Shown piece by piece: positions 1 through 5,541 of a DNA stretch of 5,541 nt (position 1 is its first letter; each line of letters begins with the position of its first letter). The translations under genes were made by a program, and so were the position numbers. Origin of the DNA: Chitinophagaceae bacterium (GTDB taxonomy: Bacteria; Bacteroidota; Bacteroidia; Chitinophagales; Chitinophagaceae); NCBI GenBank assembly GCA_017882205.1, contig JADGPY010000305.1, positions 1 through 5,541 of the forward strand. The letters are read 5' to 3'. The notes below the pieces were generated by a model. The model ran no database searches. It was given only the letters and a program-made list of their open reading frames with translations, and was not told the origin of the DNA.

Positions 1-139
1 GGCTTCTGTTACGGATATAGCCAACACAGCTTTATTCTTTGTATCAGACAAGGCAAGGCATATTACCGGGCAAAGTTTAATTGTAGATGGAGGATGGACC
101 TGCATTAGTCCATCACCCATCAAACATTTTATTTCATAG
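1..139 (+). CDS. SDR family NAD(P)-dependent oxidoreductase, C-terminal fragment (5' end outside window)
   Basis: Only the last 45 codons are present, read from position 2 to the TAG at 137-139. They contain the classical SDR C-terminal signature: the helix ASVTDIANTALFFVSDKA, then HITGQSLIVDGGW at about residues 20-32 of the fragment. In this family that segment closes the Rossmann fold next to the substrate pocket, and the enzymes oxidise or reduce alcohol, sugar or steroid groups with NAD(P)(H). The Tyr-Lys catalytic pair and the cofactor glycine motif lie upstream of the window, so substrate and cofactor preference cannot be judged. Classical SDRs commonly end within a few residues of DGGW. 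Here about 13 further residues follow (TCISPSPIKHFIS), and these look like out-of-frame translation of the adjoining SMP-30-like remnant, so the native C-terminus may have been altered. SDR membership is firm; the specific function is unknown. Confidence 0.9.
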   Translation, partial: ASVTDIANTALFFVSDKARHITGQSLIVDGGWTCISPSPIKHFIS

Positions 140-216
140 ATACACCAACATTTGAAGTAGTGGCTTATGAAGAGAGATTTGCCCAGATCATTTCTGGGAA
201 TTTGCAGAAATTTTAA
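109..216 (+). pseudogene. Remnant of an SMP-30/gluconolactonase-like gene
   Basis: A startless open stretch in frame 1 runs from just after the TAG at 106-108 to the TAA at 214-216. From 118 it reads HQTFYFIDTPTFEVVAY, followed by EERFAQIISGNLQKF. The first part matches the conserved strand of SMP-30/gluconolactonase/regucalcin beta-propellers as I recall it (pattern FYYIDTPTxxVxAFDYD, then TGxIsNRR). The Asp of YxID lies in the region that shapes the active site in this family. These enzymes hydrolyse sugar lactones and often sit next to SDR dehydrogenases in sugar-acid pathways, which fits the neighbour. Nothing else of the roughly 280-300 residue protein is present, so this can only be a fragment. 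Frame 2 upstream reads ISPS, which would fit the residues usually preceding HxTFY if the frame changed near the CCC run at 116-118. The match is from memory, not from a search. Confidence 0.55.
151..181 (+). promoter_or_regulatory. Candidate Bacteroidetes-type promoter for the GH3 gene
   Basis: TTTG at 151-154 could be the -33 element. It is followed by a 19-base spacer and GAGATTTG at 174-181, which matches the -7 consensus TAnnTTTG except for its first base. The spacing agrees with the known Bacteroides sigma-factor consensus (TTTG, about 19-21 bases, TAnnTTTG). Transcription would begin near 188-190, leaving a leader of about 60 bases before the ATG at 248. The elements are short and could occur by chance, and they sit inside the SMP-30-like remnant. 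Confidence 0.35.
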
Positions 217-247
217 TCCTATGAGATAAAATGCTTAAATAAAAATT

Positions 248-2476
248 ATGAAGAAATTATTTTGGATTTTATTACTGTTTTCTTTCAATCAGTCATTTGC
301 ACAACTGAGTGCATCTGATAATAAGAGGGTCGAAAACCTGATGAAGAAAATGACGCTGGAAGAAAAGATCGGGCAACTGAATCAATATACCGGCAACTTT
401 TTGGCAGATACACCTGTGATAACAGCTGAATTTAAAAATGAAGATATCCGGAATGGCAGAGTGGGTGCCATATTAAATGTAAAAGGTGTAAAAAATACAA
501 GAGGATTGCAGGAACTGGCTATGCAATCAAGATTGAAAATTCCTTTATTATTTGGAAATGATGTATTACATGGCCTGCATCTTATTTTCCCGATTCCATT
601 AGCCGAAGCTGCGAGTTGGGATTTAAAAGCCATTCAAAAGTCAGCACGCATCGCGGGGACAGAATCTTCTGCGTATGGCAATCACTGGGTATTTGAGCCG
701 ATGGTTGATATTGCCCGTGATCCACGATGGGGACGGGTTATGGAAGGTGCAGGTGAAGATCCTTATTTAGGTTCCTTAATTGCTGCAGCAAGAGTAAAAG
801 GTTTCCAGGGAGAAAAACTGGGTGATACAGATGCAGTGATGGCAACCGCAAAACATTTCGTTGCTTATGGGGCAGCCATTGGGGGAAGAGATTATAATAC
901 AGTAGATATGAGTTTGCCAGAATTGTGGAACATATATCTTCCTCCTTTTAAAGCCGCTGCTGATGCAGGTGTCACCGCTTTTATGAATTCATTTAATTCT
1001 TTAAATGGAATCCCAACTACAGGGAATAAATATTTAGTAAGGGAAATTTTAAAAGGCAAATGGAATTTCAAAGGTATTGTTGTAAGCGACTGGGGATCGG
1101 TAGGTGACATGATCGCTCACGGATATGTAAAAGACGATGAAGGAGCAGCTTTGAGCGCTATAATAGCCGGTTGTGATATTGATATGGAAGACCAAATTTA
1201 TAAAAAACAATTGCCCAAATTAGTGGAAGAGGGTAAAATACCTATGAAATTGATTGACGAAGCTGTAAAAAGAATTTTAATTAAAAAATTTGAATTGGGT
1301 TTGTTTGATGATCCTTTCCGTTTTGCTAATAATGAAAGAGAAAAAAACGTAATCAATAATCCTGATAACATAAAAGCTGCGAGAGACATTGCGAAAAAAA
1401 GTATCGTTTTATTGAAAAATGAAAATCAATTATTACCCTTGTCAAAGGATATAAAAACCATTGCATTGATTGGGCCACATATAAAATCAGTAAGGGAAAA
1501 TCTTGGTTTTTGGAGTACCTGGTGGCCTGATGATTCAGCTAGAATTATTTCACAATACCAGGGAATAAAAAATAAAGTAAGCGCCAATACCAGGTTATTA
1601 TATGCTAAAGGTTGTGAGGTCAACGATACATCGACATCGGGATTTGCTGAAGCAATAAATATTGCAAAGCAATCAGCCGTAGTGATCATGAGTGTGGGTG
1701 AACAATTTGATATGAGTGGTGAATCAAGGAGCCGGTCTGATATTGATATTCCAGGAGTGCAGGAAGAATTAATAAAAGCAATTTATGCTACCGGAAAACC
1801 GGTAATTGTAATGATCAATGCAGGCAGGCCATTAGTCTTTAATTGGACAGCTGATCATGTTCCCGCGATTTTATATACCTGGTGGTTAGGTACAGAAGCG
1901 GGTGGGGCTATTGCAGATGTATTGTTTGGTGATTATAATCCCTCAGGAAAATTACCGATCACTTTTCCAAGAAGTATAGGGCAAATTCCAATTTACTATA
2001 ATCACCAAAGCACCGGGAAACCTCCGTATAATGACAGCGTTGCCTATTATCGTACAGGGTATATGGATTTAATGCAAAATCCAAAATTTCCTTTTGGTTA
2101 TGGATTAAGCTATACACAGTTTAAGTATTCAGATCTGGAACTGAGTAAATCAAAAATAAAACCGGGCGAAATACTTCATGTAAAATTGAATGTAACCAAT
2201 TCAGGTAAATATGCAGGTGAAGAAGTGGTTCAATTATATATCCATGACAAGGTTGCTTCTTTAGTAAGGCCTATAAAGGAATTGAAAGACTTTCAAAAAA
2301 TATTTTTGAATCCGGGAGAAACTAAATTCATCTTGTTCAACATAACTAAAGAAAAACTTTCATTTTATAATGAGAAGTTGGAATTTGTTGCAGAGCCAGG
2401 AGATTTTGATATTATGATAGGTTCATCTTCTGCGGATATACGATTGCATAGTTCTTTTGAATTATTGAATCAGTAA
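248..2476 (+). CDS. bglX: Exported glycoside hydrolase family 3 beta-glucosidase (BglX-type)
   Basis: This 742-residue protein is a retaining exo-acting beta-glycosidase that would release terminal glucose (or a related sugar) from oligosaccharides in the periplasm. Residues 1-18 form a signal peptide (MKK, hydrophobic core, SFA) with likely cleavage before Gln19; no lipobox Cys is present. The N-terminal TIM-barrel domain (about 30-360) carries GNDVLHG (103-109, sugar-binding Asp105), DPRWGR (158-163), KHFVAYG (202-208) and VVSDWGS (278-284), with nucleophile Asp281. The alpha/beta sandwich domain (about 385-580) contains VGEQFDMSGESRSR, whose Glu492 aligns with the family's acid/base. A fibronectin III-like domain (about 640-738, with EEVVQLYIHD and RPIKELKDF) ends the protein. 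Length and domain order match E. coli BglX (765 residues); no PA14 insert is seen. The ATG follows an A-rich stretch (AAATAAAAATT), typical of Bacteroidetes starts without a Shine-Dalgarno site. No SusC/SusD genes are visible nearby, so it seems to be a stand-alone unit. Exact substrate is uncertain, since GH3 also includes xylosidases and others. Confidence 0.95.
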   Translation: MKKLFWILLLFSFNQSFAQLSASDNKRVENLMKKMTLEEKIGQLNQYTGNFLADTPVITAEFKNEDIRNGRVGAILNVKGVKNTRGLQELAMQSRLKIPLLFGNDVLHGLHLIFPIPLAEAASWDLKAIQKSARIAGTESSAYGNHWVFEPMVDIARDPRWGRVMEGAGEDPYLGSLIAAARVKGFQGEKLGDTDAVMATAKHFVAYGAAIGGRDYNTVDMSLPELWNIYLPPFKAAADAGVTAFMNSFNSLNGIPTTGNKYLVREILKGKWNFKGIVVSDWGSVGDMIAHGYVKDDEGAALSAIIAGCDIDMEDQIYKKQLPKLVEEGKIPMKLIDEAVKRILIKKFELGLFDDPFRFANNEREKNVINNPDNIKAARDIAKKSIVLLKNENQLLPLSKDIKTIALIGPHIKSVRENLGFWSTWWPDDSARIISQYQGIKNKVSANTRLLYAKGCEVNDTSTSGFAEAINIAKQSAVVIMSVGEQFDMSGESRSRSDIDIPGVQEELIKAIYATGKPVIVMINAGRPLVFNWTADHVPAILYTWWLGTEAGGAIADVLFGDYNPSGKLPITFPRSIGQIPIYYNHQSTGKPPYNDSVAYYRTGYMDLMQNPKFPFGYGLSYTQFKYSDLELSKSKIKPGEILHVKLNVTNSGKYAGEEVVQLYIHDKVASLVRPIKELKDFQKIFLNPGETKFILFNITKEKLSFYNEKLEFVAEPGDFDIMIGSSSADIRLHSSFELLNQ

Positions 2477-2528
2477 TATTTAACCCTTCTTAAAAGATCA
2501 TGTAATAGGATAATTAAATTTTGAGCGT

Positions 2529-2550
2529 AGGATTGGTTTACCTCAATCCT
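2529..2550 (+). terminator. Hairpin downstream of the GH3 gene, candidate terminator
   Basis: AGGATTG (2529-2535) is the exact reverse complement of CAATCCT (2544-2550), giving a 7-bp stem with an 8-base loop. It lies 52 bases after the GH3 stop codon and is followed by TTAATAAAT, only a weak T tract. It sits between convergent genes, where a terminator is expected. It may act in both directions. Confidence 0.45.
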
Positions 2551-2571
2551 TTAATAAATGCGTAGTTCCAT

Positions 2572-2596
2572 AAAACCCTTTTTAAAAAATGGTTTT
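2572..2596. terminator. Second, weaker hairpin in the convergent spacer
   Basis: AAAACC (2572-2577) and GGTTTT (2591-2596) are exact reverse complements. They enclose a T5 then A6 stretch that could pair further. The hairpin begins 26 bases past the stop codon of the minus-strand 100-residue gene, so it could end that transcript. The stem is AT-rich and lacks a clean following T run in either direction. Confidence 0.3.
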
Positions 2597-2621
2597 GAAT
2601 TTCACCGTAAGCTTTAATTTT

Positions 2622-2924
2622 TCAACCTTCTGAATTGCTTTCTACCATTTTTTTAATATCCTCTACGCTGGCATTCTTAAGGATTTCAACTTTCAAATGT
2701 TTTCCAATTAATCCATGGCTGCCATTGAAAGCAAGGAAACATGAATTTTTAGGCATTGTGTTGCCATAGAGATCGCTTTCCATTATAAAGACATTATCTA
2801 AATTGGGATATTTGAATACTCTTGCATTAGGAGCAATTTGAGCGTTAATAGGTTTATCGGATAGCGTTAAGCCAATTTTGCTTATAGTTTCCTTATCTAT
2901 ATTTACATTATTATTTTTTATCAT
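2622..2924 (-). CDS. Small orphan protein of unknown function (100 residues)
   Basis: I do not recognise this protein. It has no signal peptide, membrane segment, CxxC pair or nucleotide-binding motif, and is probably cytoplasmic. It opens with a polar, Asn-rich stretch (MIKNNNVNIDKE) that leads into a likely amphipathic segment (ETISKIGLTL). A central part rich in beta-formers and aromatics follows (ARVFKYPNLDNVFIMESDLYG, about 34-54), then FLAFNGSHGLIGK (about 63-75). The C-terminus is a likely helix (NASVEDIKKMVES, about 84-96). There is a single Cys (about residue 62). The reading as a gene rests on uninterrupted length in an otherwise AT-rich, stop-rich region, plausible amino-acid composition, and an ATG preceded by an AT-rich leader (ATATTAAACT) in the style of the other genes here. 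It is separated from its minus-strand neighbour by 216 bp, so it likely has its own promoter. Its function cannot be inferred from context. Confidence 0.65.
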   Translation of the reverse strand: MIKNNNVNIDKETISKIGLTLSDKPINAQIAPNARVFKYPNLDNVFIMESDLYGNTMPKNSCFLAFNGSHGLIGKHLKVEILKNASVEDIKKMVESNSEG

Positions 2925-3140
2925 AGTTTAATATTTTAATTTTTTAACCATTATTATAAACCACATTATAATTGGTGAAGTGAATTATAAATAAAGGTCT
3001 GTACTTAAATTGGCATATTATTGAAGGTAGCTTAATTAAAAAAAAGAATTAACAAAGAGAGTTACTTACTGGCTTACAAATGAGAAATATGGGTGACAGA
3101 GTATATCTTGAAACCCAGTATTAATATCACTTTAAGTCAT
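2925..3140. other. AT-rich intergenic spacer between two minus-strand genes
   Basis: This 216-bp stretch has stop codons in all frames and no credible small gene. It is clearly richer in A+T than the genes on either side. It should hold the 3' end signal of the upstream membrane-protein gene and the promoter of the 100-residue gene. Apart from the inverted repeat at 2966-2990, it contains an A8 run (3038-3045, T8 on the minus strand) flanked by TTAATT and AATTAA. No strong terminator or clear Bacteroidetes -7 element could be assigned. Confidence 0.6.
2966..2990. repeat. Perfect 8-bp inverted repeat upstream of the orphan gene, possible operator
   Basis: TTATAATT (2966-2973) and AATTATAA (2983-2990) are exact reverse complements separated by GGTGAAGTG. 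The repeat lies 42-66 bases upstream of the minus-strand start at 2924, where a promoter or operator would be expected. The heptamer ATTATAA occurs three times nearby (2953, 2965 and 2984). On the minus strand, TATAAT falls within the repeat and could also serve as a -10-like element. The local AT bias makes chance occurrence possible. Confidence 0.35.
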
Positions 3141-3644
3141 TTACATTTCTTTTAATTTCGACTTATTACTTCGTTGTACTTGTATTAGTCCAACGATCGA
3201 GTATACAACTATAACAATCAACAACAGTTGGATGGTCAGGTGCATGGCATCCGGTGCGAGATGATTGCCAAAGGATGGTAATATTTTGGTTGAATGGGCA
3301 AAAACCCGATGATAAATCTCCTGCCAATGCTGAGATGCACCAAAGAGATATGGCACCCACCACGTCTGAACCTGAAGATAAAGCCAAACGGAATAGCCAA
3401 CAACTCCTGTCCACATTAACCAGTTCCATCTTCTCCGGTATGCGATAATAAACAGGAGAAAAGGAAGAAGAAACGCGCAGAGAATCCCCACATCGCCCCA
3501 TTGTATCTTTCCCGAACTAATCGAACTGAACATAGGAATAGAGCCGGGCTGATAATTCCACAAACCTAAGGAGAACCAATTGATCATCTGAAAGTAGACT
3601 GCCAAAAGGAATTGTGCTGCCAAAGAAATGCGCAAATATTTCAT
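3141..3644 (-). CDS. Small four-helix integral membrane protein, unknown function
   Basis: This 167-residue protein has four predicted membrane helices at about 5-25, 51-69, 76-94 and 133-155. The positive-inside rule (K2/R5, RRR at 70-72, and a Lys/Arg-rich C-terminus QRSNKSKLKE) puts both ends in the cytoplasm and the loops 26-50 and 95-132 in the periplasm. The second periplasmic loop holds His106, His112, His116 and His128, with His135 at the start of helix 4, and the stretch LPSFGNHLAPDAMH. The protein is rich in Trp (10 of 167). The ATG at 3644 follows AATTAAACTA and lies 35 bp after the stop of the upstream permease gene on the same strand, so the two are probably co-transcribed. It could be an accessory subunit of that transporter or simply an operon neighbour. 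I do not recognise the family, and no catalytic motif can be named with confidence. Confidence 0.8.
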   Translation of the reverse strand: MKYLRISLAAQFLLAVYFQMINWFSLGLWNYQPGSIPMFSSISSGKIQWGDVGILCAFLLPFLLFIIAYRRRWNWLMWTGVVGYSVWLYLQVQTWWVPYLFGASQHWQEIYHRVFAHSTKILPSFGNHLAPDAMHLTIQLLLIVIVVYSIVGLIQVQRSNKSKLKEM

Positions 3645-3679
3645 TAGTTTAATTTTGCCTGTTTATCAAACCCCTCCCC

Positions 3680-5541
3680 TTACAGATCCTGCCTAAGCAC
3701 TTCCAATGGAGAACGACTTAATAAACCTCTGCTGTTTACTAAGCCCGTTACTACGGTAATTATGCACACCAGTACAAATAAAATTAGTGCAGGAGCTAAC
3801 TGAGGACTAAATGGTGTATCGAATATATAGTGCGCCAAAGCCCAGCTGGATCCAAGTGCTAACAGGATACCTGTAATAGCGGCCAATGCGCCTAAAAAGA
3901 AATATTCCAAGGCGGTAATGGCAAATATTTGCTTACGGCTTGCACCAAGGGTGCGAAGCAAAACGCTTTCCTGGAGTCGTTGGTATTTACTAATGAGCAC
4001 AGAAGCAATCAATACAATGATACCGGTTACAATGCTGAAACCTGCCATAAACCGGATCACAAAACTGATCTTTGCCATAAGATCATCTAACACTCGCAGC
4101 ACCAGACCCAGGTCAATGATGGATACATTCGGATATTGCTTTACCATAGCCTGTTGAAAACGTGCAGATACATCACCTGAAGGGACTCTTGTTAGCAGTA
4201 CATGAAATTGAGGGGCATCTTCCAGTACTCCTTTTGGAAATACAACTATAAAATTTGTTTGCATACCCTTCCAGTTCACTTCACGCAAACTTCCAATTGT
4301 TGTTCTTATTAAAGCACCTTGTACATTGAATCCCATGGTATCGCCTATATGCAGCTTATTTCTTAGGGCATAATTTTGTTCCAGTGAAATTGCAGGGATG
4401 CTATTCCTATCAACACTACCCTTCCATGTTCCTGCCGTTATTTTTTCGGTAGCCGTTATCGAATCCCGATAGGTAACCCGGTATTCTCTTCTGAATATCC
4501 GGCGGGATAGTTTGATGGTAGAATCCTTTTTTATTTGTTCAGCTGTGATCCCATTCACTTCTTCTAACCGCATATTTACAATGGGTATAGTTTCGTTGGC
4601 AGTTAAGCCATAGCTTTTTGCAAGATCCATTACGCCTTGTTTCTGCGCGCTTTGAATATCGAACAACACTATATTGGGCTGATTAGCTCCTCCAGATAAG
4701 GACAAGCGATTGACCAGTGTTGATTGTACAAAAAATAAGGTGCATATAAGCGCGGTGCCGATACCGATAGAACTGATCAATATGGCTGTTTGATTATGTG
4801 GCCGGTATAAATTAGCCAATCCCTGCCTCCATAAATAACTCCACGATGAAGGAAAAAACCGCCTCACTAACCACATGAGTGCCTGGGCCATTCCCATGAG
4901 TGTTAAGAAAGCTACTATAATACCGGCGGTAAAAGAAAGCGCCTGTTTCACGTTCGCCATTTGCATATAAGTAAAACCGAATATAAAGAGCACGATCAAA
5001 GCGTATACAAGCCATTTTACAGAATCTCTTTCCCGCTGGTGCGGCTCAAACGAAACACGCAGAACATTGAGTGGCGAAATTTTTCGAATGGATACAAGCG
5101 GTAGCAATGCAAATAAAATAGAAATGATAATTCCCAAGGCCATCCCTTGTAAAATGGCCATCCATGAAAGCGGTGTTGAAACTTTAACAGGTAGAAGATC
5201 TTTGATGATGAATGGCAAAAACTGCTGGATAACTATGCCCAATAACGCTCCGATAACAGAACCAATAATACCGATGCCAACAATCTGGATGAGATAAATG
5301 ATAAAAGCCTCTGAACCCTTTACACCGAGGCAACGTAATATGGCTATGGCATTCACTTTTTCTTTTACATAGATATGGACTGCACTGGCAACTCCCGTAC
5401 AGCCAAGCAATAAGGCTATAAATCCCACCAGGGATAAAAATTTAGTTAGGTCACCGAAGGAGCGGCCCATATCCTGTTTCTGGCTTTCCACTGTTTCATA
5501 ATTCAGATCGTTTGCTTCAAGCCTTGGCTTGATGATGCTCA
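3680..5541 (-). CDS. YbbP-like (FtsX/MacB-type) ABC transporter permease, N-terminus outside window
   Basis: The frame is open to the right edge: 16 further codons (SIIKPRLEANDLNYET) precede the GTG at 5491, which is therefore an internal codon, not a start. The visible 619 residues are the C-terminal part of a permease that in this family is around 800-850 residues. Counting from that GTG codon, helices lie at about 17-37, 64-86, 111-134, 159-177, 185-208, 235-258, 476-500, 523-550 and 566-584. With one helix missing at the N-terminus this gives the ten-helix layout of YbbP-type proteins. Two FtsX domains are seen: one around 17-140 (with EKVNAIAILRCLG and ending SPLNVLR), the other around 476-600 (with QESVLLRTLGASRKQIF and ending SPLEVLRQDL). 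A periplasmic domain spans about 262-475, including FPKGVLEDAPQFHVLLTR. Relatives work with a YbbA/LolD-type ATPase and move or extract lipophilic molecules or proteins at the inner membrane; the substrate here is unknown. The ATPase is not in the window. Confidence 0.92.
   Translation of the reverse strand, partial: SIIKPRLEANDLNYETVESQKQDMGRSFGDLTKFLSLVGFIALLLGCTGVASAVHIYVKEKVNAIAILRCLGVKGSEAFIIYLIQIVGIGIIGSVIGALLGIVIQQFLPFIIKDLLPVKVSTPLSWMAILQGMALGIIISILFALLPLVSIRKISPLNVLRVSFEPHQRERDSVKWLVYALIVLFIFGFTYMQMANVKQALSFTAGIIVAFLTLMGMAQALMWLVRRFFPSSWSYLWRQGLANLYRPHNQTAILISSIGIGTALICTLFFVQSTLVNRLSLSGGANQPNIVLFDIQSAQKQGVMDLAKSYGLTANETIPIVNMRLEEVNGITAEQIKKDSTIKLSRRIFRREYRVTYRDSITATEKITAGTWKGSVDRNSIPAISLEQNYALRNKLHIGDTMGFNVQGALIRTTIGSLREVNWKGMQTNFIVVFPKGVLEDAPQFHVLLTRVPSGDVSARFQQAMVKQYPNVSIIDLGLVLRVLDDLMAKISFVIRFMAGFSIVTGIIVLIASVLISKYQRLQESVLLRTLGASRKQIFAITALEYFFLGALAAITGILLALGSSWALAHYIFDTPFSPQLAPALILFVLVCIITVVTGLVNSRGLLSRSPLEVLRQDL

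Noticed and set aside
167..229. Short plus-strand reading frame starting at the ATG at 167 (20 codons) as a leader peptide for the GH3 gene
   Set aside because: No initiation context or attenuator-like structure is present, it has no runs of a single amino acid, and it overlaps the SMP-30-like remnant in another frame.
2622..2924. The 100-residue protein as a peptide natural-product precursor, because VNIDKETISKI recalls Bacteroidetes lanthipeptide-type leaders
   Set aside because: There is no double-Gly cleavage site and no Cys/Ser/Thr-rich core, and no maturation enzyme or transporter with a peptidase domain is nearby.
3032..3052. TTAATT, A8G, AATTAA as a terminator for the membrane-protein gene
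   Set aside because: The stem is only A-T pairs and the T8 run on the minus strand lies in the loop, not after the stem, so it does not fit an intrinsic terminator.
3133..3165. TAAGTC and GACTTA inverted repeat around the stop codon of the membrane-protein gene
   Set aside because: Six base pairs with a loop of more than 20 bases that overlaps coding sequence is well within chance and would be unstable.
3166..3501. Alternative minus-strand reading frame of 111 codons, and a plus-strand frame at 3254-3448
   Set aside because: Both overlap the four-helix membrane protein gene, which has coherent membrane segments and topology; the alternatives read as shadow translations with no recognisable features.
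5489..5491. GTG as a possible start codon of the ABC permease
   Set aside because: The frame continues without a stop to the window edge, and the upstream residues (SIIKPRLEANDLNYET) look like the normal family sequence before the first FtsX domain, so the gene is cut by the edge and this Val codon is internal.

Overview
The window looks like chromosomal DNA of a Bacteroidetes bacterium, probably a Chitinophaga-like or Sphingobacterium-like lineage. The basis is moderate to low GC with AT-rich spacers, start codons preceded by A-rich stretches instead of Shine-Dalgarno sites, and proteins typical of the phylum. No mobile element, CRISPR array, rRNA or tRNA was seen, and no obvious defence or biosynthetic system. 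This is mostly ordinary housekeeping and accessory sequence with one decayed joint at its left end.

Left end (1-247): the last 45 codons of a short-chain dehydrogenase/reductase (SDR) run into the window. Just after the conserved SDR ending, and partly overlapping its stop codon in another frame, lies a startless reading frame. It reads like the conserved strand of an SMP-30/gluconolactonase (Y-[FY]-I-D-T-P-T...V-x-A-[FY]). I interpret this as the scar of a deleted sugar-lactone hydrolase gene that once followed the SDR. A candidate Bacteroidetes-type promoter for the next gene lies inside this scar.

Centre (248-2476, + strand): a complete, exported family 3 glycoside hydrolase of the BglX type, with all recognisable catalytic residues. 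It is followed by hairpin sequences between convergent genes (2477-2621).

Right half (2622-5541, all - strand): reading in the direction of transcription from the right edge, there is first a large YbbP-like ABC transporter permease, cut by the window edge at its N-terminus. After 35 bp comes a small four-helix membrane protein with a His-containing periplasmic loop, probably co-transcribed. An AT-rich 216-bp spacer with a perfect 8-bp inverted repeat then precedes an orphan 100-residue protein that I do not recognise. The ATPase partner of the permease, if adjacent, would lie beyond the right edge.
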